A stretch of 64,000 nucleotides of DNA from a virus. The stretch is from IMG/VR virus record IMGVR_UViG_3300034198_009439, positions 37,736 to 101,735 of that record; one strand, given 5' to 3'. The notes under the pieces were generated by a model, which searched no databases, was not told the DNA's origin, and was given only the letters and a program-made list of their open reading frames with translations. Shown one piece after another: positions 56,691-64,000 of the stretch. Made by a program: the position numbers and the translations under genes. The stretch's first letter is position 1. Every line of letters starts with the position of its first letter.

Positions 56691-56719
56691 TTGACAATAA
56701 ATCCGAATCCTGATATACT
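56691..56719 (+). promoter_or_regulatory. Repeated promoter cassette, copy 5
   Basis: TTGACA-17-TATACT and the same 5' leader as copy 4, followed by AGGAGCACAAG and the ATG at 56749. Confidence 0.85.
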
Positions 56720-56748
56720 GTATTCAAGTTAGAAAACAGGAGCACAAG

Positions 56749-56973
56749 ATGAAGGTCACAATCAATCCGTTCCAAACTCGTCAAATCGGTAGCAACATTG
56801 TTGAGGTGTGGGTTGGTACTCCGGGCGAGGCAGAAAGCGAATTTGTCTGCTCCGTTGGTATCAACCTCGTGCCCCAACTGATTGCCACACTGCGGAAGAT
56901 TGAGGGCAAGCGAAAGCCTATTGATCCCCGAGATAAACTGATCAAGTCTGTGGATATCATTGGAGATAGATAA
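56749..56973 (+). CDS. Hypothetical small protein
   Basis: 74 residues with GC-rich codons. A beta-rich start (QIGSNIVEVWVGTPGEAESE) and a helix at the end. Starts a coupled run of small genes (stop/start overlap TAATG). Family not recognised. Confidence 0.5.
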   Translation: MKVTINPFQTRQIGSNIVEVWVGTPGEAESEFVCSVGINLVPQLIATLRKIEGKRKPIDPRDKLIKSVDIIGDR

Positions 56974-57206
56974 TGAACGAACGAATCTTTGAACTGGCCA
57001 ACAAGGCTGGATTTGAAAATGGGCATCAGGATCGCAACGGCAATTCATTATCAGGTGAATTAGAAAAGTTCGCCGAGTTGTTGATTCGGGAATGTATCGA
57101 ACAATGCGAAAAGCAAGAGTATGACTACTGGCGTGCTCCGGAAGATCAAGAATTCACGCCGCAGGATTGTGCTGATGCGCTTGCTCGACATTTTGGAGTG
57201 AAATGA
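56973..57206 (+). CDS. MNERI-family small protein, copy 2
   Basis: 77 residues, coupled to the previous gene. MNERIFELANKAGFENGH...LEKFAELLIRECIEQCE matches copy 1 almost exactly in the second block. Function unknown. Confidence 0.6.
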   Translation: MNERIFELANKAGFENGHQDRNGNSLSGELEKFAELLIRECIEQCEKQEYDYWRAPEDQEFTPQDCADALARHFGVK

Positions 57207-57475
57207 TGATGGAACGAATTAAAGAACTTGCCGAGCAGGCTGGTATGACCGACGATAAGTTTGGTATGTTCTTTGCCAAAGACAAGCACGATGAAGACGG
57301 TGTTGACTTGGAAAAGTTCGCTCGGTTGATTGCCAAAGAATGTGCGGTTTTGGCTATGACCGAACACCATAGCACCAGTCCTGCTGAATACGAGGAGATG
57401 GAGCCATACGAGCAAGGCTGCGATGATACTGCTAGTGCCATCAGCGGCAAGATCCGTAGAATTTTCGGAGTTTAA
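57203..57475 (+). CDS. MNERI-family small protein, copy 3
   Basis: 90 residues; three consecutive Met codons make the exact start uncertain. MERIKELAEQAGM...LEKFARLIAKECAVLAM is the more diverged copy. The C-terminal half is acidic. Function unknown. Confidence 0.55.
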   Translation: MMMERIKELAEQAGMTDDKFGMFFAKDKHDEDGVDLEKFARLIAKECAVLAMTEHHSTSPAEYEEMEPYEQGCDDTASAISGKIRRIFGV

Positions 57476-57477
57476 GA

Positions 57478-57663
57478 ATGAAAGCAGAATTTGAAATGAC
57501 CTTGTTTGATGACGAGGAAACAGCAAAGAACTTGCCAATCCTGAATCGTCTCGAAGCATTGTTTGATCACTCTAAAAACAATTTGCCCGAAGAATACTTT
57601 TGGTTCAGCGACACTTTGCCGGTGGGTTCTCGGGTAAAAATTACATTTGAGGTAATAGAATGA
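57478..57663 (+). CDS. Hypothetical small acidic protein
   Basis: 61 residues. Acidic (MTLFDDEETAKNLPILNRLEALF), ending in a beta strand (GSRVKITFEVIE). Overlaps the next gene as ATGA. Family not recognised. Confidence 0.5.
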   Translation: MKAEFEMTLFDDEETAKNLPILNRLEALFDHSKNNLPEEYFWFSDTLPVGSRVKITFEVIE

Positions 57664-57875
57664 TGCGTCTAGGAGCCTACGAACGAATCGCCCAAACTCT
57701 GCTGCGTGGTCAGCCCAAGCCCCAACGGTTTGCCCGTGTTTGGGAAGGTAGGCTGCTCACCGGTACAAAGAGTCTGCACCGTACCCCACAGAGCCGTCGT
57801 TGGCGAATGTTTTGGCGACTCAAGAGTCAGCGGCAGACCTCTGTTGAATTCTACTGGCAATCAAAGTCCCAGTAG
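57660..57875 (+). CDS. Small Arg-rich basic protein
   Basis: 71 residues, strongly basic (RGQPKPQRFARVWEGRLL, TPQSRRWRMFWRLKSQR). Likely binds nucleic acid or a charged surface. Family not recognised. Confidence 0.5.
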   Translation: MMRLGAYERIAQTLLRGQPKPQRFARVWEGRLLTGTKSLHRTPQSRRWRMFWRLKSQRQTSVEFYWQSKSQ

Positions 57876-57880
57876 TTGAC

Positions 57881-57909
57881 TTGACTAATAATAAAAAATA
57901 AACTATACT
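57881..57909 (+). promoter_or_regulatory. Sigma70 promoter for the RNA ligase gene
   Basis: TTGACT at 57881-57886 and TATACT at 57904-57909 with 17 bp between; a second TTGACT overlaps at 57876. Confidence 0.65.
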
Positions 57910-57941
57910 ATAACATCTCAATAAACAGTTTGGAATAACTT

Positions 57942-58976
57942 ATGTACAAGAACGGTGAACGCATGATGGCTTGGATTGCCAAAATTGCTGAAGTGTCTGA
58001 TATCCCGAATGCTGATTCTATTTGCGCCTATCGTGTTGGTGGGTGGTGGGTAGTAGATAAGAAGAATGCCTACAATGTGGGTGATCTTTGCGTTTATGTA
58101 TCCATCGATTCCTGGGTACCAACCGAACTGGCACCGTTCCTGAGCAAGGGCAATGAACCTCGTGAATACAATGGGGTCAAGGGTGAACGTCTGCGAACTG
58201 TGAAGTTGCGCGGAACTACCTCACAAGGCTTGCTGCTACCACGGTTGGTTGTGCTTGACAAGGTAGGCGAGATCGCTGAAGCCCAAGATGTGACCGAACT
58301 TCTTGGCATTCAAAAGTGGGAAGCACCTGTCCCGGCTCAGTTGGCTGGTCAAGTGCGCGGTGTCTTTCCTGCGTGGGGTAAAAAGACTGATGCTGAACGG
58401 TGCCAAAACTTGACAAGTGAAATCAAGCGGGCATATGATGAAGAGGTTCAATTTGAAATCACGATCAAGCTGGACGGCACTTCTATGTCTGCTGGGGTAG
58501 GACCAGACGGAGAATTCTGTGTATGCTCACGAAATCTTTCATTGAAGTTGGATCAAATTGGCAATACTTACGTTGATGTTGCCAAGATGTATGATCTTGA
58601 GACTAAAATGAAAGGTCTTGGGCGACCATTGATGATTTCTGGCGAAATCATCGGTGAAGGAATCCAGAAGAACCAAGAAAAAATCAAAGGGCAAGATTTT
58701 TACGTGTTCAATATCTGGGATCCGATTCGAGGTGAGTATCTTTCTATGGCTGAGCGTAAGCAAATTGTTACGATTCTAGGTCTAAAGCACACTCCGGTGA
58801 TGCATGAATCGGTCACTCTACGCGAACTCGGATTGGACACTGTTGAAAAGATTCTGAAGTTTGCAGAGGGCCCGTCATTGAACGCCGTATCCCGAGAAGG
58901 AGTGGTATTCAAGTCGGTGGATGGAAAGTTTATGTTCAAGGCTGTGAGTAACGCATGGCTAGTGAAAAATGAATAA
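57942..58976 (+). CDS. RNA ligase (Rnl/DRB0094-like family)
   Basis: 344 residues. An N-terminal OB-like domain (AWIAKIAEVSDIPNADSI...VYVSIDSWVPTELAPF) precedes the nucleotidyltransferase domain. Motif I is FEITIKLDGTS with catalytic Lys176; GEIIGEGIQ and EGVVFKS are motifs III and IV; KFMFKAVSNAWLVKNE gives motif V. The OB domain at the N-terminus and the length fit the DRB0094-type RNA ligases rather than T4 Rnl1. It could seal RNA breaks made by host defence nucleases, for example in tRNA. It stands alone between a promoter and a terminator. GC-rich codons. Confidence 0.75.
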   Translation: MYKNGERMMAWIAKIAEVSDIPNADSICAYRVGGWWVVDKKNAYNVGDLCVYVSIDSWVPTELAPFLSKGNEPREYNGVKGERLRTVKLRGTTSQGLLLPRLVVLDKVGEIAEAQDVTELLGIQKWEAPVPAQLAGQVRGVFPAWGKKTDAERCQNLTSEIKRAYDEEVQFEITIKLDGTSMSAGVGPDGEFCVCSRNLSLKLDQIGNTYVDVAKMYDLETKMKGLGRPLMISGEIIGEGIQKNQEKIKGQDFYVFNIWDPIRGEYLSMAERKQIVTILGLKHTPVMHESVTLRELGLDTVEKILKFAEGPSLNAVSREGVVFKSVDGKFMFKAVSNAWLVKNE

Positions 58977-59006
58977 TACAAAAGACTGATTAATCAGTCT
59001 TTTGTA
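58977..59006 (+). terminator. Palindromic rho-independent terminator
   Basis: TACAAAAGACTGA, loop TTAA, TCAGTCTTTTGTA form a perfect 13-bp stem with an internal T run. It ends the RNA ligase gene. A late promoter TATAAATA begins at 59005. Confidence 0.75.
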
Positions 59007-59012
59007 TAAATA
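59005..59012 (+). promoter_or_regulatory. T4-type late promoter TATAAATA
   Basis: TATAAATA directly after the terminator, 18 nt before the homing endonuclease ATG at 59031; GGGAG follows as the ribosome binding site. Confidence 0.6.
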
Positions 59013-59030
59013 CGTTGTGGGAGAATATAT

Positions 59031-60041
59031 ATGATATTATGTCCGCAATGTAATCATTCGTCAATATCCGTGAAAGCATTTAGAAGTCACGTAGCAAAAT
59101 CACATAAGGATCTTTCTGAATTACAATCCGAGGAGATGTGTGTTTATACGATTCACGGTAAAGAGTTAGTTGATAAGATCGTTCAACAGTATGTTGATGA
59201 GCACTTCGCAATTACATCTCTACCTATTCCAATTTCAAAGTACATTACATTAATTGGTAAAAAACGTTCAGCGTCAGAGGAAAAGAAAACTAAAAGATAT
59301 AAAGCTAAAATATCCGCGACTCTAGCTGAAAGATATGGTGAAGGAATAATAAATCCGAGTCAAATTCAAGCAGTTAAAGAAGCGGTAAAATCAACAAACA
59401 TTAAAAAGCATGGTTCGTATGAAAAATATCTAGAGATAAAAAATAAAGAATTAAGCGAGGGATATAAAAGTTATATACAAAATGATGTTCTAAAAAAAGA
59501 CAGAACCTTAAAAGCGGAAAAAACATGCTTGGAAAGATACGGTCATAAAAACTTTGGGGCGGGCAAAAAGGCAAAAGACAAGAGAATAAAAACAATGTCT
59601 GAAATTATTGCCAATTGGGATTATGAAGAGAGACTTTCAAGAACAAATAATGCCAGAAACGCAGTAACTCATCGTGGAGGCTTCTCATCAAATCCAGAAA
59701 AAAGAGTCAGAGTAGCACTCGTCATTCTTGATATTGAATATATTCCAAACATTTTTCTACTCAACTATAGTTGGGACATGTTGATTGAAAACAAAATATT
59801 AATTGAGGTACAAGGAACAATGTGGCACGCTCATCCGTCAAAATATAAAGCAGATGATTTAATTATGAACAAGATACCGGCTCAGACTATATGGGATAAA
59901 GATCAGAGAAAACGAGAAATTGCAGAACACAACGGATACAAAGTTGTATACATTTGGGAACACGAAATAGATAAGCTGTCAGATTTTGAAATAATTGATT
60001 TCGTATCCGAGAGACTTAAATCAGTCAAAAATAACACTTGA
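59031..60041 (+). CDS. Free-standing homing endonuclease (Vsr/EDxHD-type)
   Basis: 336 residues. The N-terminus CPQCNHS...SHVAKSH is a zinc-finger-like motif as in the two polymerase-linked endonucleases. The middle is basic and helical with short repeats (KISATLAERYGEG, KHGSYEKYLEIKN, CLERYGHKNFG). The nuclease domain has NYSWDMLIENKILIEVQGTMWH, IWDKDQRKREIAEHNGY and VVYIWEHEI. Unlike the other two it interrupts no recognisable gene, lying between the RNA ligase and a small gene. It has its own late promoter. Confidence 0.78.
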   Translation: MILCPQCNHSSISVKAFRSHVAKSHKDLSELQSEEMCVYTIHGKELVDKIVQQYVDEHFAITSLPIPISKYITLIGKKRSASEEKKTKRYKAKISATLAERYGEGIINPSQIQAVKEAVKSTNIKKHGSYEKYLEIKNKELSEGYKSYIQNDVLKKDRTLKAEKTCLERYGHKNFGAGKKAKDKRIKTMSEIIANWDYEERLSRTNNARNAVTHRGGFSSNPEKRVRVALVILDIEYIPNIFLLNYSWDMLIENKILIEVQGTMWHAHPSKYKADDLIMNKIPAQTIWDKDQRKREIAEHNGYKVVYIWEHEIDKLSDFEIIDFVSERLKSVKNNT

Positions 60042-60066
60042 CAATAATACTTTGCTTGTGTATCAT
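60038..60066 (+). promoter_or_regulatory. Sigma70 promoter
   Basis: TTGACA at 60038-60043 and TATCAT at 60061-60066 with a 17-bp spacer, overlapping the end of the homing endonuclease. Confidence 0.65.
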
Positions 60067-60082
60067 ATAAAGTCTCAAACAA

Positions 60083-60098
60083 GTTCCTGTTGCGGAAC
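60083..60098 (+). promoter_or_regulatory. Leader hairpin
   Basis: GTTCC and GGAAC form a 5-bp stem with loop TGTTGC in the 60-nt leader before the ATG at 60128. Possibly a stability element. Confidence 0.4.
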
Positions 60099-60127
60099 GG
60101 TGATTAATTTTTACAAGGAGAAATGAA

Positions 60128-60349
60128 ATGGAAAACGAAGTGCGTGAAGTAAATGGTTACGTTCAGAATGAACAAGGCAAGTGGGTTCTAACTGAGGCTG
60201 CTAAGGCAGAATCATTGGCACTGTATTACAGTGGCCGACTGGCATATGATCGGGAAGACACTCGTCATGCTATTGGTCGTTATAATTCAGTAGGAGAGAT
60301 TATTCCCTTTCAACCTTGGCCTTCTAAGACTGTAAGTGCTTCTGAGTAA
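60128..60349 (+). CDS. Hypothetical small protein
   Basis: 73 residues with AAGGAG upstream. Contains GYVQNEQGKWVLTEAAKAES and a DREDTRHAIGRYN segment. Starts the operon that leads to DNA ligase. Family not recognised. Confidence 0.55.
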   Translation: MENEVREVNGYVQNEQGKWVLTEAAKAESLALYYSGRLAYDREDTRHAIGRYNSVGEIIPFQPWPSKTVSASE

Positions 60350-60352
60350 AAC

Positions 60353-60700
60353 ATGAGTGGATATAATCTGCTAACAAAAATTCGCCGTCTTGAGGCTATT
60401 TGTGATAAAATGGGATTTATGTTATGTCATAGTAAACACGGATATCATCGTGAATTCGGTGATGTGATTGCCATCAAACCCAAGGATCAGGATAGTCTTC
60501 CGATCTACAGTCGTGACGCTGAACTTTTTGTTGGTACATTTGATCAACTTGAAATTTGGTTACAGGGTTTAATTTGGGCACGTGACTATGATCGTATGGT
60601 ATTTGGTAGTAAGCATGAATCAAATCGCGAACGTAAAGAACAAGATGTAAGAAATAAAAAATTAGTTAAAATTCTAACAGATGGAGCACAAGATGACTGA
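60353..60700 (+). CDS. Hypothetical protein
   Basis: 115 residues. MGFMLCHSKHGYHREFGDVIAIKPKDQDSLPIYSRDAELFVG looks like a compact alpha/beta domain, followed by WLQGLIWARDYDRMVFG. Overlaps the next gene by 8 nt. Family not recognised. Confidence 0.55.
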   Translation: MSGYNLLTKIRRLEAICDKMGFMLCHSKHGYHREFGDVIAIKPKDQDSLPIYSRDAELFVGTFDQLEIWLQGLIWARDYDRMVFGSKHESNRERKEQDVRNKKLVKILTDGAQDD

Positions 60701-61094
60701 CACAATGCCAACAGGAACCATTACAGAATGGACTGATACACAATGGGATAATTTCTCATATTGGTTAGAAAATCTGTTGCGTGAGGAAGTAGTTGAGATT
60801 GTGTTTACAAAAACAGATGGCTCTCAGCGTGTGATGAATTGTACTAAGAAAAATAGTGTAATTACTGAAGGCGTAAAACTTCTAGAACAAAAGCAAGCCG
60901 CTGAAAATACAGATGAAATTCAATCTCTCAAATCAAAACGTAAGATTCCGACCAAAGTAGGGAATATTACGGTTTGGGATATTGATGCTGGCGACTGGCG
61001 TAGTTTTCGTATCCGCAGTCTTACCAATATTCTCACGCTAATTTTGAAATATGATTATCGTGAGAATCATAATTTATATGAGGTAGTTTTCTAA
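60693..61094 (+). CDS. WYL_2 / Sm-like SH3 barrel protein
   Basis: 133 residues from the ATG at 60693, with GGAG upstream. The pattern EVVEIVFTKTDGSQRVMNCTK...ITVWDIDAGDWRSFRIRSLTNI matches the WYL_2 (DUF2693) Sm-like barrel found in T4-like phages, whose function is unknown. The acidic N-terminus has WTDTQWDNFSYWLENLL. It overlaps the next gene by one base (TAATG). Confidence 0.6.
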   Translation: MTDTMPTGTITEWTDTQWDNFSYWLENLLREEVVEIVFTKTDGSQRVMNCTKKNSVITEGVKLLEQKQAAENTDEIQSLKSKRKIPTKVGNITVWDIDAGDWRSFRIRSLTNILTLILKYDYRENHNLYEVVF

Positions 61095-61744
61095 TGAGAT
61101 CAGAACTAGATAAACAACTATGTGAAAAGTATCCCAAGATTTTTAAAGACAGGTACGCTGATATGCGTACTACTGCCATGTGCTGGGGTTTCGAACACGG
61201 TAGTGGTTGGTTTAACATTATCGACCTTCTTTGCGGACAAATTCAAGGCCATATCGATTGGCGTAGAAAACAGAGGGCCAGAGATTTAGTGTTCAACAGA
61301 GCACTAAAACGAGCACTTGCTGGAGATAAAGATAGTCTAATCAAATACTTTTCTTACAAGGGAAAAGTTAGTGACTATACAATGAAATCTGTTGAGGATT
61401 CGATTAAAGAGGGCACTTATCGAGATGTTCCTGAAAAAATTTATCAAGTAGTTGCTAGTCAGATTAAAGAAAAGTTTGGCACACTGAGATTTTATTATAA
61501 CGGTGGTGATGAATATATTCACGGTCTTGTTGCTATGGCCGAGACGATGAGTGCTCGTACTTGCGAATCGTGTGGTGCTCCTGCTAAATCAACTAACAAC
61601 GGTTGGATCACTACCATGTGTCAACCTTGTATTGATTCTAGAGAAGAACGTAGACAACAAGCACTTGACGAATATAATGCTAAACACGAAGATGTTTATC
61701 AAAAAATGAAAGATGATACTCATCGTCCAGAAGGAGTTGACTAA
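61094..61744 (+). CDS. Zinc-ribbon phage protein of unknown function
   Basis: 216 residues. C-terminal C-x2-C...C-x2-C motif (CESCGAPAK...TTMCQPC) preceded by IKEKFGTLRFYYNGGDEYIHG. This combination is a recurring phage protein of unknown role. The N-terminal ~110 residues are helical and basic (RRKQRARDLVFNRALKRAL). Confidence 0.6.
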   Translation: MRSELDKQLCEKYPKIFKDRYADMRTTAMCWGFEHGSGWFNIIDLLCGQIQGHIDWRRKQRARDLVFNRALKRALAGDKDSLIKYFSYKGKVSDYTMKSVEDSIKEGTYRDVPEKIYQVVASQIKEKFGTLRFYYNGGDEYIHGLVAMAETMSARTCESCGAPAKSTNNGWITTMCQPCIDSREERRQQALDEYNAKHEDVYQKMKDDTHRPEGVD

Positions 61745-61765
61745 TATTCAATCATAGTGTATACT
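61737..61765 (+). promoter_or_regulatory. Sigma70 promoter for the DNA ligase
   Basis: TTGACT at 61737-61742 and TATACT at 61760-61765 with a 17-bp spacer; the TTGACT includes the stop of the preceding gene. An AAGGA ribosome binding site precedes the ligase ATG at 61791. Confidence 0.65.
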
Positions 61766-61790
61766 ATCATCTATTGAATAAAGGAATTAT

Positions 61791-63113
61791 ATGTCCGCAA
61801 TCTGGATCAAAAATCTCAATGAGTCCGATAGTCGTCTACACAAAGAAGATGTGCTGCGCAAGGTTCTAAGCGCCGCCACATTGGGTGATTACGATAGTCA
61901 AGTGTTCTTGGGTCTAGTCAACGCAACTTACAATCCCATGATTACTTGGGGTATTAAACAAGTTTACGATACGACAGGGATCATTGATGCAGAAAATCCT
62001 TGGAATGAATTTAACGATCTACTGAATCAACTACGGCTACGTAAACTTACTGGTAATGCTGCACGTGATGCTATTGCAGCTATGAGTCTACGTTTTAACA
62101 GTGATGATTGGAATCTATTCTGTGCTGCTGTACTTCGTAAGGATTTACGCGCGGGCATTAGTGACAAGACTATCAACAAAGTCTGTAAAGGCACAAAATA
62201 TGAAGTGCCTGTATTTAGTTGTCAACTTGCTACAAGTTGTGAAGATCGTCCAGAAATGAGTGGAGTAAAACGGCTTGAGCCCAAGCTTGATGGCGTTCGT
62301 GTGCTTATGATGTGTATTATTGGACAAGATAGCACAATAGTTACTAGCTACAGTCGTAATGGTAAGATTTTTGAAAACTTTAGTCACATTGAGCTAGAAC
62401 TTGAAGATGTGATTCATCGTATTGCTGGACTTAGCGGACATACAAGCTTTATTTTGGACGGAGAAGTAGTTGGTAACTCGTTTCAAGAGTTGATGCGTCA
62501 AGCGCGACGTAAGGAAAACGCACAAGCTGATGATAGTGTATTTCACGTGTTTGACTTTATTCCACTAGATGATTTCGTTCGTGGAAGTTGTAATATTCCA
62601 CTCAAGCGACGATTGATGATTCTGGAAAAGATTCGCGGCGTTCTAGGTCAGCTTTCTTCTGTTGCTTTGCTTCCTAGTATTGAAGTAAATCTAGACACTG
62701 CTCTTGGTAGAGAACAGTTGGATCGCTACGCAAATGATCAAGTCAGTGCTGGATTTGAGGGCATCATGGTCAAAAATCTTGATGCTCCATATGAGTGTAA
62801 GCGTAATACGTTTTGGTTGAAATGGAAGCCGGTAATTACAGTTGATTTGGAGATTGTGAGTGTTGAAGAAGGCACTGGTCGTAATGCTGGTAGGCTAGGA
62901 GCACTAGTGTGTTCCGGTGTAGACAACGATAAATCTATCACAGTAAACGTTGGTAGTGGGTTTAGTGACGCTGATCGTGACAACTACTGGGTTAACGCTA
63001 GTGTTGTTATTGGCCGCACTGCTGAAATTATGTGTGATGCTATTACTCAAAACCAAAACGGAACATACTCACTTCGTTTCCCGCGTTTCGTTAGATTTCG
63101 CGAGGACAAATGA
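61791..63113 (+). CDS. 30: ATP-dependent DNA ligase (T4 gp30-like)
   Basis: 440 residues (T4 gp30 has 487). Motif I is RLEPKLDGVRV with catalytic Lys165; FILDGEVVG is motif III; GFEGIMVKN is motif IV; TFWLKWKP is motif V. An N-terminal helical DNA-binding region (~1-150) and a C-terminal OB domain complete the layout. It joins Okazaki fragments after RNase H has removed primers. Expressed from its own sigma70-type promoter. Coupled to the next gene by ATGA. Confidence 0.9.
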   Translation: MSAIWIKNLNESDSRLHKEDVLRKVLSAATLGDYDSQVFLGLVNATYNPMITWGIKQVYDTTGIIDAENPWNEFNDLLNQLRLRKLTGNAARDAIAAMSLRFNSDDWNLFCAAVLRKDLRAGISDKTINKVCKGTKYEVPVFSCQLATSCEDRPEMSGVKRLEPKLDGVRVLMMCIIGQDSTIVTSYSRNGKIFENFSHIELELEDVIHRIAGLSGHTSFILDGEVVGNSFQELMRQARRKENAQADDSVFHVFDFIPLDDFVRGSCNIPLKRRLMILEKIRGVLGQLSSVALLPSIEVNLDTALGREQLDRYANDQVSAGFEGIMVKNLDAPYECKRNTFWLKWKPVITVDLEIVSVEEGTGRNAGRLGALVCSGVDNDKSITVNVGSGFSDADRDNYWVNASVVIGRTAEIMCDAITQNQNGTYSLRFPRFVRFREDK

Positions 63114-63361
63114 AAATAAAATCAGCAAATGGTCTAACTGGGTGTCTAATCTACTGTGCCGATCAAGTGTATAGGATAAGAATCTACGCTGATGGTGGTG
63201 ACTTCATAGACTACGACATTCAGCACAACGATCTGCTCTTCACTATATGCGATGAAGACGCATATCTATACAGCAATAATGATCGCTTTTGGATAGATCA
63301 CTCTACAGAAACTCTTGGACTTAACAATGAAAATAGCCATAGCGTCGGATCTTCATCTTGA
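63110..63361 (+). CDS. Hypothetical small protein
   Basis: 83 residues, ATGA overlap with the ligase. Beta-rich (CLIYCADQVYRIRIYADGGDFIDYDI) with an acidic Asp/Asn tail. Its last 35 nt overlap the start of the next gene. Family not recognised. Confidence 0.55.
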   Translation: MKIKSANGLTGCLIYCADQVYRIRIYADGGDFIDYDIQHNDLLFTICDEDAYLYSNNDRFWIDHSTETLGLNNENSHSVGSSS

Positions 63362-64000
63362 GATGGCGGATCTAAATCTTCAAAACACTGAAAACGCAGA
63401 TGTATTGATTTTGGCCGGCGATATCTTGGTTGCTAACGATCTACATGACCACCCAAAGCCAGAAACACCATATCCACCTGGCATCATCAAAACACTAGGT
63501 AGTCGCCAGCGTAAGGCACAGGAGTACCGTGACTTCATCAGTAGATGTGCATTTGAGTTTCCGCATGTGATTGCGATTGCAGGCAATCATGAGTTCTATC
63601 ATGGCAAGTGGATTCAAAGTGTCCAAACTTTACGTGATGAGTATGGAATGTATCCTAATGTGCATTTCCTTGAACGTGACATCTTCACATTAGATGATGT
63701 TACTTTTGTAGGGGGTACATTGTGGACGGACATGAACAACTATGACCCACTTACATTACATGCAGTCAGTGATATGATGAACGATTATCGCATGATTAGG
63801 CATGATGGATTAGGTTATACTAAACTACGTCCTGCACATACGGTTCTAAGGCATCGTGATACATTGAGCTACTTCAAAACGGTAATCGATGATCGTAAGG
63901 ATAGTAAGATTGTGGTGGTAAGTCACATGGCTCCATCTTACCAAAGTATCCACGAAAATTATCGTAATGATAAAATAATGAATGGCGCCTATTACACTGA
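63327..64000 (+). CDS. Calcineurin-like metallophosphoesterase (3' partial)
   Basis: The frame opens at an ATG at 63327 and is still open at the right edge, about 224 residues in. Metallophosphoesterase motifs are IASDLHLEM (Asp-x-His), ILAGDI (Gly-Asp), IAGNHEFYHG (Gly-Asn-His-Glu) and VVVSHMAP (a His ligand). These coordinate the di-metal centre that cleaves phosphoesters. In phages such enzymes may act on nucleic acid ends or nucleotides; T4 gp46/47-type nucleases are longer. Exact substrate unknown. Confidence 0.8.
   Translation, partial: MKIAIASDLHLEMADLNLQNTENADVLILAGDILVANDLHDHPKPETPYPPGIIKTLGSRQRKAQEYRDFISRCAFEFPHVIAIAGNHEFYHGKWIQSVQTLRDEYGMYPNVHFLERDIFTLDDVTFVGGTLWTDMNNYDPLTLHAVSDMMNDYRMIRHDGLGYTKLRPAHTVLRHRDTLSYFKTVIDDRKDSKIVVVSHMAPSYQSIHENYRNDKIMNGAYYT

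Noticed and set aside
58094-58981. Antisense open frames within the RNA ligase gene
   Set aside because: They are caused by GC-rich codon use in the ligase gene and have no homologous features.
1-64000. tRNA genes, CRISPR arrays, insertion sequences
   Set aside because: No cloverleaf-like segment, regular repeat-spacer array or transposase was seen in the intergenic gaps, all of which are shorter than 300 bp. A tRNA scan was not possible.

Overview
The window is a 64 kb piece of the genome of a large, T4-related tailed phage that infects a Gram-negative bacterium. Nearly every gene is on the + strand, tightly packed with ATGA-type overlaps. It carries T4-type replication genes: a family B DNA polymerase, a gp45-like clamp, an RNase H/FEN-type exonuclease, a KxDG DNA ligase and an RNA ligase. 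T4-type late promoters (TATAAATA or CTAAATA) precede structural and accessory operons, and sigma70-type promoters (TTGACA, 17 bp, TATAAT-like) precede the small-gene and replication operons. Lipoprotein signal peptides point to a Gram-negative host. The AT-rich sequence and family content recall phages of aquatic bacteria, but the host cannot be named from the sequence. No tRNA, rRNA, CRISPR array or insertion sequence was seen, and no stretch over 300 bp lacks a gene.

Layout. 0-13.4 kb: tail, fibre and adhesin genes, namely a giant beta-propeller-like protein, a fibre protein, three Ig-like (He_PIG) proteins (one ending in a Hint/intein-like domain) and a subtilisin-like protease. 13.4-16.9 kb: an ABC-ATPase/acetyltransferase fusion and small membrane or secreted proteins, including a minus-strand lipoprotein with a C-terminal membrane anchor (spanin candidate). 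16.9-32.2 kb: an accessory block of mosaic proteins. These include ParB-like proteins, a P-loop kinase, a Dps, an amidoligase fused to a gamma-glutamylcyclotransferase, a protein-kinase-like protein, a zinc metallopeptidase and a deaminase. Most start with a similar short peptide (M-K/R-x-x-E/D-F/I/L) and several carry repeated V-A/T-E-G/D-S-L-N-E peptides. I read these as capsid-targeting and processing signals of injected internal proteins.

32.2-43.9 kb: replication. The DNA polymerase gene is broken twice. One break holds an antisense homing endonuclease. The other is a split intein whose halves flank a second homing endonuclease. Clamp, UV endonuclease and RNase H genes follow. 43.9-46.2 kb: a second amidoligase. 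46.2-57.9 kb: many small early-type genes, a band-7 lipoprotein, near-identical repeated promoter cassettes, a pseudoknot-like leader and an L7/L12-like protein. 57.9-64 kb: RNA ligase, a third homing endonuclease, a WYL_2-like protein, DNA ligase and a partial metallophosphoesterase.

How they fit together: the replication genes copy the phage chromosome, late promoters drive tail and internal-protein genes, and the internal proteins would enter the host with the DNA. All functional calls come from reading motifs by eye; no database search was run.
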